Positions 1-6,637 of a stretch of DNA of 7,997 bases are shown one piece after another. Under the pieces are notes generated by a model. The model worked only from the letters and a program-made list of their open reading frames with translations, ran no database searches and had not been told where the DNA came from. The position numbers were made by a program, and so were the translations under genes. Source of the DNA: an uncultured Alphaproteobacteria bacterium (GTDB taxonomy: Bacteria > Pseudomonadota > Alphaproteobacteria > Caulobacterales > Caulobacteraceae); NCBI GenBank assembly GCA_903928755.1, contig CAIYSH010000364.1:1-7997 (forward strand). Reading direction: 5' to 3'. Each line of letters begins with the position of its first letter. Positions within the stretch are counted from its first letter, which is position 1.

Positions 1-65
1 CCAAGGCCAGCCGGGCGGACAGCTCCGAGGTCTTTCTCGTGGCGACAGGGTTCAAGGGGCGATAG
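1..65 (+). CDS. rlmE: C-terminal end of RlmE-like 23S rRNA 2'-O-methyltransferase (partial, 5' end outside window)
   Basis: Reading from base 3, the + strand encodes about 20 residues ending at a TAG at 63-65. The tail contains SSEVFLVATGFKGR. This matches the C-terminal strand of the RlmE/FtsJ/RrmJ family as I remember it: E. coli RlmE ends with a similar S-x-E-V-Y-I-V-A-T-G-x-K stretch, and alphaproteobacterial versions end close to GFKGR. The family methylates the 2'-O of U2552 of 23S rRNA on the 50S subunit, using SAM, in the cytoplasm. Only the last strand is visible, so the catalytic K-D-K-E residues cannot be checked. The call rests on a short but distinctive motif. Confidence 0.7.
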   Translation, partial: KASRADSSEVFLVATGFKGR

Positions 66-163
66 GGGCGGGGCGGCTTTCAGTCCGGTGCGGGCATGTC
101 TTCCCCCGACGGATTGTGGCCGACCGCCATCCGGCCATCGGGACAGGCAGGTGCGTGCTGGTG

Positions 164-193
164 TTGACGCCCTGTCTGCCGCATGACTAGGCT
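164..193 (+). promoter_or_regulatory. Candidate sigma-70-type promoter for the alpha/beta hydrolase gene
   Basis: TTGACG at 164-169 is a near-consensus -35 box. It is followed after 18 bp by TAGGCT at 188-193, which keeps only the first, second and last bases of a -10 box. Transcription would begin around base 200, leaving a leader of about 20 nt that contains the ribosome binding site. The spacing and -35 box are good and the -10 box is weak, so this is a suggestion only. Confidence 0.3.
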
Positions 194-207
194 CGATGAG
201 GTCCATC

Positions 208-214
208 GGGGAGA
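208..214 (+). promoter_or_regulatory. Ribosome binding site of the alpha/beta hydrolase gene
   Basis: GGGGAGA ends 6 nt before the ATG at 221. This supports that start, as does the signal peptide that begins there. Confidence 0.6.
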
Positions 215-220
215 CCGTCC

Positions 221-1174
221 ATGAACAGGCTCTGTAGGGCGGCGCTGGCCCTCGCACTGGCCCTCGGCGGAAGCAACCTCGCCCTGGCGCAGGTTCCGGC
301 CCTGTTGCCTGCAGACCCCGGCCCGCCGCTCAGCGGTTATCCCCGCAAGGCCCTGCGCGCGCCGACGCCTGCGGAACTGAAGACCGCCACCTATGTCCGC
401 GACATCATCTACGGTCACCGCGACGGCATGGCGCTGACCTATGATGTCTTCAAGCCTGCGAAACACGCCAATGGTGCGCTTGTGGTGAACATGGTGTCCG
501 CCGGCTGGAGATCGTCATGGGCCCCGCCGGAGGAACGCCAGGCCCGTTACCAGGCGCTGATCGACCGGGGCTTTACCGTCGTGGCGCTCTACCACGCCTC
601 AGCCCCGCGCTTCCAGGTTCCGGACGCGGTCGCCGACGTCCGGCTCGGCATGCGCCATATCAAGCTGCACGCCGCCGACTATGGCGCAGATCCCGCGCGG
701 ATCGGTGTCTGGGGTGCCAGCGCCGGCGGTCACCTGGCCCTTGTCGCCGGAATGATGGCCGATGACGGAAAGGCTTCAGCCGCAAACCCCCTGGAGCGTT
801 CAGGCAATCGCCCTGCGGCCGTCGTCGCCTATTTCCCGCCCACCGACCTTGCGGCCCTCCTGCAAGGCCGTCCCAAGGTCGACGCCATAGCTTTCGATGA
901 CAAGCTCTTTGCTTCGGTTTCGCCCATACTCGGCGTCGACGCCCGTGATCCGCCGACCCTGATCCTGCAGGGCGACGCCGACAGGGGTGTGCCGCCAGCC
1001 CAGGCCCAGGCCATGCACGCGGCCCTCGACAAGGCCGGGGTGGAAAACGAGTTGAAGATGTATGCGGGGGCAGACCACGACTTCTACGTCAGGGGCGATC
1101 CCGTCAGGACCGACGCCTACGCCACCGACGCCATGACCGCCATGGTTGGCTGGTTCGAAAGCCACCTGAAATAG
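221..1174 (+). CDS. Secreted alpha/beta hydrolase (esterase/lipase-like, BD-FAE/DLH type)
   Basis: This 317-residue protein begins with a Sec signal peptide: residues 1-24, with a leucine/alanine core and a likely cleavage after ALA before Gln24. The mature part is one alpha/beta-hydrolase domain. The nucleophile elbow is G-A-S-A-G-G (165-170), with Ser167 as nucleophile. The acid is probably Asp254 in GDADRGVP, and the base is His286 in GADHDF. The segment after the first strands, VNMVSAGWRSSW (about 89-100), sits where many relatives have the HGGGW oxyanion motif, so the usual HGG is absent. The family hydrolyses esters, sometimes of acylated sugars or peptides; the substrate cannot be told here. 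The gene has its own candidate promoter and a good ribosome binding site, and is convergent with the four-gene minus-strand block, so it is probably a separate transcription unit. It would act in the periplasm or outside the cell. Confidence 0.88.
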   Translation: MNRLCRAALALALALGGSNLALAQVPALLPADPGPPLSGYPRKALRAPTPAELKTATYVRDIIYGHRDGMALTYDVFKPAKHANGALVVNMVSAGWRSSWAPPEERQARYQALIDRGFTVVALYHASAPRFQVPDAVADVRLGMRHIKLHAADYGADPARIGVWGASAGGHLALVAGMMADDGKASAANPLERSGNRPAAVVAYFPPTDLAALLQGRPKVDAIAFDDKLFASVSPILGVDARDPPTLILQGDADRGVPPAQAQAMHAALDKAGVENELKMYAGADHDFYVRGDPVRTDAYATDAMTAMVGWFESHLK

Positions 1175-1271
1175 GCATCCTGCAGCAGCCTGCGCTCTTG
1201 GTCCACGCATCGGGCTTCGCGGTGGCTCAGCAGGAGGATTGGTGGTCGGGGTCCCGCTTGCCCTGAAGGGC

Positions 1272-2618
1272 TTATCTGGGGCGTTCGGGAGATGACGTGG
1301 CCATGGCATTGCCCGTCGGGCCAGGCGCGCCCTCCGCCGGGGGCTCAAGCCGTAACAGCATGCCGTCGGTGTCATTCGGCCCCCGCAGCCGCCCCTCTGT
1401 CAGCACATAGATGTTGCCGTCCGGGCCCTGCCGGATATCGCGGAACCTGACGTCGAGTTCGTGCAGCATGGTGTCGCCCTGGGCTATGAAGTCACCCTTG
1501 ATCCCCAACCGGGCGATCTTCTTTGAGCCGGCTCCGGCCACAAGCAGGCCCCCTTTCAGGCGTGGAAACCTGTCGCCGGTGTAGAAGATCATGTTCTCGG
1601 GGTTGAAGGTCGGGTTCCAGAAAAAGATCGGATTGTCCATGCCCTCGCGATGCCAGGGTTGGTCTGAGACGAGGCTCCCGGAATAATGCCTTCCCATGGA
1701 GACCAGAGGCCAGCCATAGTTGTGTCCCGCGATCTCCTTGTTGATCTCATCTCCCCCGAACGGTCCGAATTCAGAGGTCCACATCTGTCCCGTCCTGGGG
1801 TCCCAGGCCATGCCATAGACATTGCGGTGGCCGTAGCTGAAGATCTCGCCCCTGGCCTTGGGGTCCTTCACGAAGGGGTTGTCCGCAGGAATTGATCCGT
1901 CGTCCCTGATACGGAGGATCTTGCCGATGTGGCTGGACAGGCTCTGTGCCAGGGGCCGGGCGCTCGACACGTCCTTGCGGGTCGTGCCGTCCCGGTCGCC
2001 AACGCTGACATACAGCAGGCCATCGGGCCCGAAGATCATCCTCCCGCCATAGGTGCCCAGCGGGCTTTCCCAGGCCTCGGCGACCAGTATGTCCTTCACT
2101 TCGGTCAGGCGGCCCTGCTCAAAGCGGCCGCGGGCCACGGCCAGGGTGGTTCCGGTCTGTGGCGCGCGGTCCTTGCTGTAAGACAGGTAGAGCAGATGAT
2201 TTCTGGCGAAGTCAGGATGCAGGGCAATGTCCTGAAGCCCACCAAGGGCAATGTGGCTCATGGCTGGCAGGCCGGTGACCGGGGTCGGGTCAAGCACGCC
2301 GTCCCGGACCACACGCAGACGGCCAGCCCGCTCGGTGATCAGGAGGGTATGGCCGTCTGGCAGGAAAACCAGGCCATCGGGGTGCGACAGGCCTTCCGCC
2401 AGCTTGACGACCCGGATGCCCATACCGCCTTCGCTCGTCATGACAACCGGCTGGCCAACTGCAGCGCCTGTCAGGGTGTTTGGCGGGTTCTCGCGGGCAA
2501 TCTGCTCAGGTGTAAGCGGGGCCGTCACACCTGGCGTTTCGGGGACCTGGGCCCGGACGGCGAGCGGCGATGACGCCATGATCACCAACGCCAGGGTCGC
2601 CGGGAATGTGCGAGACAT
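1272..2618 (-). CDS. PQQ-dependent sugar (aldose) dehydrogenase-like beta-propeller protein, periplasmic
   Basis: This 448-residue protein belongs to the soluble glucose dehydrogenase (GSDH/YliI) family: six-bladed propellers that bind PQQ and calcium and oxidise aldoses. I start it at the ATG at 2616-2618. That start opens a Sec signal peptide (residues 1-23, cleavage after VRA) and has AAAGG 7 nt upstream. An in-frame ATG at 2687 adds 23 basic residues and overlaps the previous stop. Family marks are GGLQDIALHPDF (about 126-137), GGRMIFGPDG (191-200), SVGDRD (205-210), IGKILRIRDDGSIPADNPF (231-249), GHRNVYGMAWDP (263-274, with the PQQ-contact Arg265), EFGPFGGDEIN (283-293), NYGWP (300-304) and RFRDIRQGPDG (391-401). 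Thr189 stands where Acinetobacter sGDH has catalytic His144, so activity is uncertain. It has no cysteine. It is the last gene of the block, directly after the other PQQ enzyme. Confidence 0.87.
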   Translation of the reverse strand: MSRTFPATLALVIMASSPLAVRAQVPETPGVTAPLTPEQIARENPPNTLTGAAVGQPVVMTSEGGMGIRVVKLAEGLSHPDGLVFLPDGHTLLITERAGRLRVVRDGVLDPTPVTGLPAMSHIALGGLQDIALHPDFARNHLLYLSYSKDRAPQTGTTLAVARGRFEQGRLTEVKDILVAEAWESPLGTYGGRMIFGPDGLLYVSVGDRDGTTRKDVSSARPLAQSLSSHIGKILRIRDDGSIPADNPFVKDPKARGEIFSYGHRNVYGMAWDPRTGQMWTSEFGPFGGDEINKEIAGHNYGWPLVSMGRHYSGSLVSDQPWHREGMDNPIFFWNPTFNPENMIFYTGDRFPRLKGGLLVAGAGSKKIARLGIKGDFIAQGDTMLHELDVRFRDIRQGPDGNIYVLTEGRLRGPNDTDGMLLRLEPPAEGAPGPTGNAMATSSPERPR

Positions 2619-2625
2619 GTTTCGA

Positions 2626-2630
2626 CCTTT
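2626..2630 (-). promoter_or_regulatory. Ribosome binding site deciding the start of the sugar dehydrogenase-like gene
   Basis: On the minus strand AAAGG lies 7 nt before the ATG at 2618. The alternative ATG at 2687 has only a GGGAA that ends immediately before it, too close for a normal site. This favours 2618 as the start. Confidence 0.5.
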
Positions 2631-2683
2631 GTTGAGGGGACCATTGCGGCGCTTGCCGCCCCTGGGCGCATCGGGCGTCCGGT

Positions 2684-4606
2684 TCATTTCCCGAGGCTCA
2701 TGGCCACGAGTTCGGCCGGGTGGTTCACGCCACCAACCCCGACCACGATGTATTGCCTGCCCTTGAACAGATAGGTGACCGGCGGAGAGGTCGTCCCGGC
2801 ACCCAGGTCGGTCTCCCAGACCACCTGGCCGGTCTTTTTGTCATAGGCGCGGAACCTGTTGCCACCGCTGAACTTCGGCATGCTCTGGCCGACCTCGCTG
2901 CCTTCGCCCATGAACAGGAAGGACCTGGTCAGCAGGGGCGCGGCGCGTCCGGGCTGACCGAGAGGGGGTAGATTGAGGTCCTTCAGCAGGGGATGGTTAC
3001 GCGGGCCTTCGCCATTGGGGACCGTCCAGAGCCGGTCGCCGCTGTTCAGGTCGATGGCCGTGATGCGGCCATAGGGGGGTTTGACCAGTGGCAGTCCCTG
3101 CGGCCCGTCCAGATAGAGGCCACCCTCCCTGCGGGCACGGCGGTATCCGCCCTTGCCGTCAGGCTCGAGGCCGGCGACCCAAGGAACGCTGACCGATGGG
3201 ACGTAGATCACGCCGGTTTGCGGATCGAGGGCAGCTCCGGTCCAGTTCGCCCCGCCGACCCAACCGGGCATGTACAGGGTGCCGAGTTTGCCGTCGGGGC
3301 CGCCTGCCACGGATGGCGGTGTGAAAATGTCGCCAACAACATAGCGCCCCATGATCTTCACAGCCTCGGCATGAAGCTCCGGCGTGAAATCGATCAGCTG
3401 ACCCTCATTCATGCCCTGGCGGTCGAAGGGCGCGGGTTTGACCGGGATGGGTTGGGTTGCTGCAGCCCTTTCACCGGGAATGGACGACCCCGGAACAGGC
3501 GTTTCCACAATGGGGAACAGCGGCTCGCCGGTGACCCGGTCGAAGGCGAAGACATACGAGGTCTTGGTGACCTGGATGGCCGCTTTGCGCATGCGGCCAT
3601 TGACCTTGATGTCGGCCAGCATGGGCGGCGTTGGAATGTCGTAGTCCCATAGGTCGTGATGCACGGTCTGGAAATGCCAGACCCTCTTGCCGGTTCTGAC
3701 ATCCAGGGCGACCAGGGAGTCCGAGTAGAGATTGTCGCCGGGCCGGGCCACGCCGTAATAGTCGTTGGCGGCCGCGCTCAGGGGCACATAGACATAGCCG
3801 AGTTGATCGTCGGCGCTGAAGCCGTTCCAGGTGTAGGTCTTTCCACCCTGGCGCCAGGACTCATTGTCCCAGGTCTCGGTTCCGGCTTCCCCCTCACGGG
3901 GGACGGTGTGGAAGGTCCAGAGCAGCTTGCCGGTGCGGACGTCATAGCCGCGGATATCCCCTGTCAGGGAGGCCTTGTTGACATCGGCGACGCCCACAGC
4001 GAGCGGCTGGCCTCCGATCACAATGACGTCCTTGACGACGATCGGATCGGGTGTGCGCCAGTAATAGAGCCCCCTGGGATCTGCACGAAGGTCGACCCGG
4101 CCCTTTTCGCCGAAGCCCGGAACCACCGCACCGGTCTTCGCGTCGAGCAGATAGAGATAGGGCCCCCGGACAGTGACAATCCGGGTCCTGGTGCCCTGGC
4201 TCCATTTGGCGAGGCCGCGGCTCGAGCGAAGCGCGGCCAGGGGGCCATCTCCCTCGAAGTTCGCCTGACGCCACAGGACCTTGCCGGTTCCAGGATCGCG
4301 GGCCTCGACCTGCCCGGCCTGATTGCTGATATACATGACGCCGCCAATCACCAGCGGCGCGCCCAGATAGTTGTTCGACAGCACCAACTGGGGATTTTCT
4401 GCCTTTACCACCGGATCGATGGCGGGCGATCGCCAGACCACCTTGAGGCGCTTGATGGTCCCGGCATTGATCTGGTTCAGCGAGGAATATTTCGTGTCGC
4501 CGAGATCGCCGCCAGAGTGGGCCCAGTCCGCTTCAGCCTGTGCATGCGCCGAGGCCGCCAGGAGGACGATGGAAACGGCGATGCTGATCATTTTTGAAAT
4601 CGTCAT
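2684..4606 (-). CDS. Soluble periplasmic PQQ-dependent dehydrogenase (quinoprotein glucose/alcohol dehydrogenase family)
   Basis: This 640-residue protein starts with a Sec signal peptide (residues 1-23, ending S-A-H-A-Q). The rest is an eight-bladed-propeller quinoprotein. Tryptophan-docking repeats are visible: GKVLWRQ (108-114), GKLLWTFH (226-233), GKRVWHFQ (307-314), GDRLWTVP (523-530) and GQVVWETD (593-600). HFQTVHHDLWDYDIPTPPML (311-330) is the hallmark of the membrane glucose dehydrogenase branch. PGDN (289-292) aligns with the catalytic-Asp region of methanol dehydrogenase, making Asp291 the likely base. GGANWTGAALDPQTGVIYV (451-469) is also typical. It lacks the five N-terminal membrane helices of E. 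coli Gcd and any CxxCH haem site, and has no cysteine at all. It should therefore be a free periplasmic enzyme that passes electrons to an outside acceptor. The substrate is unknown, probably an alcohol, polyol or sugar. It follows the GGT-like gene by 32 bp. Met6 is an alternative start, and the ribosome binding site (GGAAAA) is weak. Confidence 0.88.
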   Translation of the reverse strand: MTISKMISIAVSIVLLAASAHAQAEADWAHSGGDLGDTKYSSLNQINAGTIKRLKVVWRSPAIDPVVKAENPQLVLSNNYLGAPLVIGGVMYISNQAGQVEARDPGTGKVLWRQANFEGDGPLAALRSSRGLAKWSQGTRTRIVTVRGPYLYLLDAKTGAVVPGFGEKGRVDLRADPRGLYYWRTPDPIVVKDVIVIGGQPLAVGVADVNKASLTGDIRGYDVRTGKLLWTFHTVPREGEAGTETWDNESWRQGGKTYTWNGFSADDQLGYVYVPLSAAANDYYGVARPGDNLYSDSLVALDVRTGKRVWHFQTVHHDLWDYDIPTPPMLADIKVNGRMRKAAIQVTKTSYVFAFDRVTGEPLFPIVETPVPGSSIPGERAAATQPIPVKPAPFDRQGMNEGQLIDFTPELHAEAVKIMGRYVVGDIFTPPSVAGGPDGKLGTLYMPGWVGGANWTGAALDPQTGVIYVPSVSVPWVAGLEPDGKGGYRRARREGGLYLDGPQGLPLVKPPYGRITAIDLNSGDRLWTVPNGEGPRNHPLLKDLNLPPLGQPGRAAPLLTRSFLFMGEGSEVGQSMPKFSGGNRFRAYDKKTGQVVWETDLGAGTTSPPVTYLFKGRQYIVVGVGGVNHPAELVAMSLGK

Positions 4607-4638
4607 GGGGGTTTTCCGGCATCGTCCGTCTGGTTGGC

Positions 4639-6531
4639 CTAGTAGCTGACCGCGTAGCCCATCCGGCGCGGGTCTGAACCCGCCATTCGCGTATTGTAGC
4701 CGGACTCCAGGATCGCCTGGATACTACCGATCGCGTAGGGGCCGACGGACTCGACCTTGTGACCCAGGGCCCGAAGACCGGCAACTGTCTGGGGCGAGAA
4801 CCGGGATTCTGCCTGCACGGTGATCGCTGCCCCTGGCGTGTAGAAGCCGGGGTCAGGGTCGAGGGCGATCCGGGGGGCTTCAATCGCGGCCTGCACGGGC
4901 ATGCCGCGGTCGATGATGTTGATCAGGTGCTGGAACTGGGTCTGGCCGATGGTTTCGCCACCCGGCGTGCCGAAGATCATCTTGAACCGCCCCTGGTCAA
5001 GGACAATCGAGGGGCAGTTGCCGAGCAGCGGAATCCGTCCGCCCCTGACAAAGTTCGGATGATTGCGATAGGGCGCGGTCGAACCGCTGCGCAGGCCGTT
5101 ATTGCAGATCAGACCGGTGGTCCCCATCACCTCCAGGCATCCGAACCCTCCACCGAGTGTGGTGGTAACCCCCACTGCATTGCCTTCACTGTCCATGATC
5201 GAGATGTTGGTCGTGTCGCCCTGGACTTTCGGCGTTGCCTTCATGCCGACCACCTGCGGCGACGCCCCGGCAATATCGCCCCCCGCCGGAAAGGCCATGG
5301 CGCGATTGGGCTCGATGAGCCGCCGCCGTTCGTCCGCAAATGCCTTGGAGATCAGTGTTGAGACCGGCGTCGGGCTCGAGGCCGGATCGCAGGCATAACG
5401 ATAGACGTCCGCCTTGGTGACCTTGATACATTCAGCGATCAGGTGGAGTGCCTGTGGGCTGTCGGCCGGCATGGAGGCGATGTCAAAGCCCTCCAGCAGG
5501 TTGAGCTGTTCGCAGGTCTCAAGCCCCGTACGCGAAGTCAGGGGTGGGCTGATGACCTGAAAGCCGCGATAGGTGGTGGAGATCGGCTCTACCCATTTGG
5601 GCTTGTAGGCGCGCATGTCATCCATGCGCAGCCATCCGCCGGTCGCCTCGGAATAACGGGTCATCTCCTGGGCGATCGGGCCGCTGTAGAAGTAGTCGTA
5701 GGCAGCCTGCAGGGCCATGTCGCGGCTGGCACCGCCCTTCAGGGCACGGGTCTCGGCATCGGCCAGGGACTGCAGGGTCTGTGAAAGCGGCACATTCCTG
5801 AAAAGGGCGCGCGGTGGCGGTGGTTTGCCGCCTGGGAGATAGATCGCCGCGGTCGTCGGATACCTGCCCAATTGGGCAGCCTGACGGGTAATGGTCTGCG
5901 AGATGGACGGATCGAGGGGGTGCCCATCACGGGCATAGCTGATGGCCGGTGCCAGCAATTTCGACAGGGGCAGCCGCCCGAAGCGTCGTGTCAGTTCAAT
6001 CCAGCCGCCGAAAGAGCCTGGGGTCACCACGGCCTTTGGACCTGCCGTAAGATCTTCCCCACTGGCGGTATCGTCCAGCCGTTTCGGCGCAGCCCCGGTG
6101 AAAGCCAGGGAGATGATTTTGCCGGTCTTCTTGTCCAGGACAGTGGCCAGGCCGTTGCCAGCCGCGCCTGAGGCCCAGGGCTCGCAGACATTCAGCACGG
6201 CCATGACAGCCACGGCCGCGTCGGCCGCAGTTCCGCCCTCCATCAGTATGCGCAGTCCGGCCATTGAGGCCAGTGGATGCCCGGCGGCCACGGCACCGTT
6301 GACCACCGGAACCTCAATGCGATGCTGGGCGACGGCGGCGGCACCGGTCCGTGGTGCGTCAGGGGCCTGGCGGCCGACACCGGGCTGACCCTGTGGGGCC
6401 GTGCTCACCTGGGCGAGGGCCTCTGCGCCGACGGTCGATACGGCGGCGCCAGTAAGCCCACCAACCAGTAGTCGGCGGCGATTGAGCTTGGTGGGCCCGG
6501 GTGCCGAGGTCATTTCGGAATCGGTTTTCAT
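4639..6531 (-). CDS. Tat-exported gamma-glutamyltranspeptidase-family Ntn hydrolase with altered substrate pocket
   Basis: I use the ATG at 6529-6531 (630 residues). It has GGGAG 7 nt upstream, whereas the longer frame would begin at a TTG with no good site. The N-terminus carries a twin-arginine signal, N-R-R-R-L-L-V (17-23), a hydrophobic stretch and a likely cleavage after ALA at about 40. The fold follows E. coli GGT throughout, with a large subunit of about 41-439. The autocleavage site is D439/Thr440 in GDTTNISIMDSEGNAVGV, giving a 191-residue small subunit, close to the E. coli length. Thr440 is the nucleophile, Thr458 matches E. coli Thr409, and Gly524-Gly525 in GTPGG form the oxyanion hole. 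The residues that grip glutamate are replaced (see findings), so true GGT activity on glutathione is doubtful. It more likely hydrolyses another amide, as do GGT-like acylases and oxamate amidohydrolase. It lies between the amidohydrolase and PQQ dehydrogenase genes in one operon. Confidence 0.9.
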   Translation of the reverse strand: MKTDSEMTSAPGPTKLNRRRLLVGGLTGAAVSTVGAEALAQVSTAPQGQPGVGRQAPDAPRTGAAAVAQHRIEVPVVNGAVAAGHPLASMAGLRILMEGGTAADAAVAVMAVLNVCEPWASGAAGNGLATVLDKKTGKIISLAFTGAAPKRLDDTASGEDLTAGPKAVVTPGSFGGWIELTRRFGRLPLSKLLAPAISYARDGHPLDPSISQTITRQAAQLGRYPTTAAIYLPGGKPPPPRALFRNVPLSQTLQSLADAETRALKGGASRDMALQAAYDYFYSGPIAQEMTRYSEATGGWLRMDDMRAYKPKWVEPISTTYRGFQVISPPLTSRTGLETCEQLNLLEGFDIASMPADSPQALHLIAECIKVTKADVYRYACDPASSPTPVSTLISKAFADERRRLIEPNRAMAFPAGGDIAGASPQVVGMKATPKVQGDTTNISIMDSEGNAVGVTTTLGGGFGCLEVMGTTGLICNNGLRSGSTAPYRNHPNFVRGGRIPLLGNCPSIVLDQGRFKMIFGTPGGETIGQTQFQHLINIIDRGMPVQAAIEAPRIALDPDPGFYTPGAAITVQAESRFSPQTVAGLRALGHKVESVGPYAIGSIQAILESGYNTRMAGSDPRRMGYAVSY

Positions 6532-6538
6532 ATTCGCG

Positions 6539-6543
6539 CTCCC
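6539..6543 (-). promoter_or_regulatory. Ribosome binding site of the GGT-like gene
   Basis: GGGAG on the minus strand, within TTGGGAG, lies 7 nt before the ATG at 6531. It decides between this start and a TTG at 6576, which would place 15 extra residues in front of an already complete Tat signal. Confidence 0.6.
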
Positions 6544-6577
6544 AAGGGAAATCGACTTGCTGAATTCGGGCTTCAAC

Positions 6578-6590
6578 GCGCTCTGAGCGC
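6578..6590. repeat. Short perfect palindrome in the amidohydrolase/GGT intercistronic gap
   Basis: GCGCTC-T-GAGCGC reads the same on both strands apart from its centre base. As RNA it could form a tight hairpin of 4-5 bp. It lies about 47 bases upstream of the GGT-like start codon. It could be an operator half-site pair or part of a processing structure; no function can be assigned. Confidence 0.4.
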
Positions 6591-6603
6591 CGCAGCCCGG
6601 GCA

Positions 6604-6635
6604 CCTGGAGTCGTGAAAGAAACTGCGACGCCAGG
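6604..6635 (-). other. Intercistronic hairpin between the amidohydrolase and GGT-like genes
   Basis: CCTGGAGTCG (6604-6613) pairs with CGACGCCAGG (6626-6635) at nine of ten positions around a 12-nt loop. It begins 2 bases after the amidohydrolase stop codon on the transcribed strand. No U-run follows on the minus strand, so it is a poor intrinsic terminator. It is better read as an mRNA-stabilising or processing hairpin inside a polycistronic transcript, or a partial attenuator. Confidence 0.5.
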
Positions 6636-6637
6636 GG

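Noticed and set aside
142..176. GACAGG...CCTGTC inverted repeat upstream of the alpha/beta hydrolase as an rlmE terminator or operator
   Set aside because: The arms are six bases with a 23-base loop and no T-run. This is expected by chance in DNA of this composition.
80..466. A 128-codon minus-strand open frame covering the gap upstream of the alpha/beta hydrolase
   Set aside because: Most of it is antisense to the hydrolase signal peptide and N-terminus, and the product is low-complexity Arg/Gly/Gln with no recognisable family.
1260..1271. Small hairpin GCCC-TGAA-GGGC in the convergent gap as a terminator
   Set aside because: The stem has only four pairs, overlaps the edge of the sugar dehydrogenase-like stop codon, and is followed by TTATCT rather than a T-run. 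I cannot support a terminator there.
800..1375. A 191-codon minus-strand open frame across the end of the alpha/beta hydrolase and the convergent gap
   Set aside because: It runs antisense through the catalytic Asp and His region of the hydrolase and out of frame through the end of the sugar dehydrogenase-like gene. The composition is Arg/Pro/Gly-rich with no motif.
1929..2573. A 214-codon + strand open frame opposite the sugar dehydrogenase-like gene
   Set aside because: The minus-strand reading has many conserved propeller motifs across the same bases. The + reading shows no domain, signal or convincing ribosome binding site.
3656..4597. A 313-codon open frame on the + strand opposite the PQQ dehydrogenase
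   Set aside because: It is antisense to a protein with clear family motifs. Its translation has no recognisable domain and looks like the reverse reading of GC-rich codons.
6532..6576. TTG start at 6576 giving a 645-residue GGT-like protein
   Set aside because: The ATG at 6531 has a well-placed GGGAG and already gives a complete Tat signal. The 15 extra residues look untranslated.
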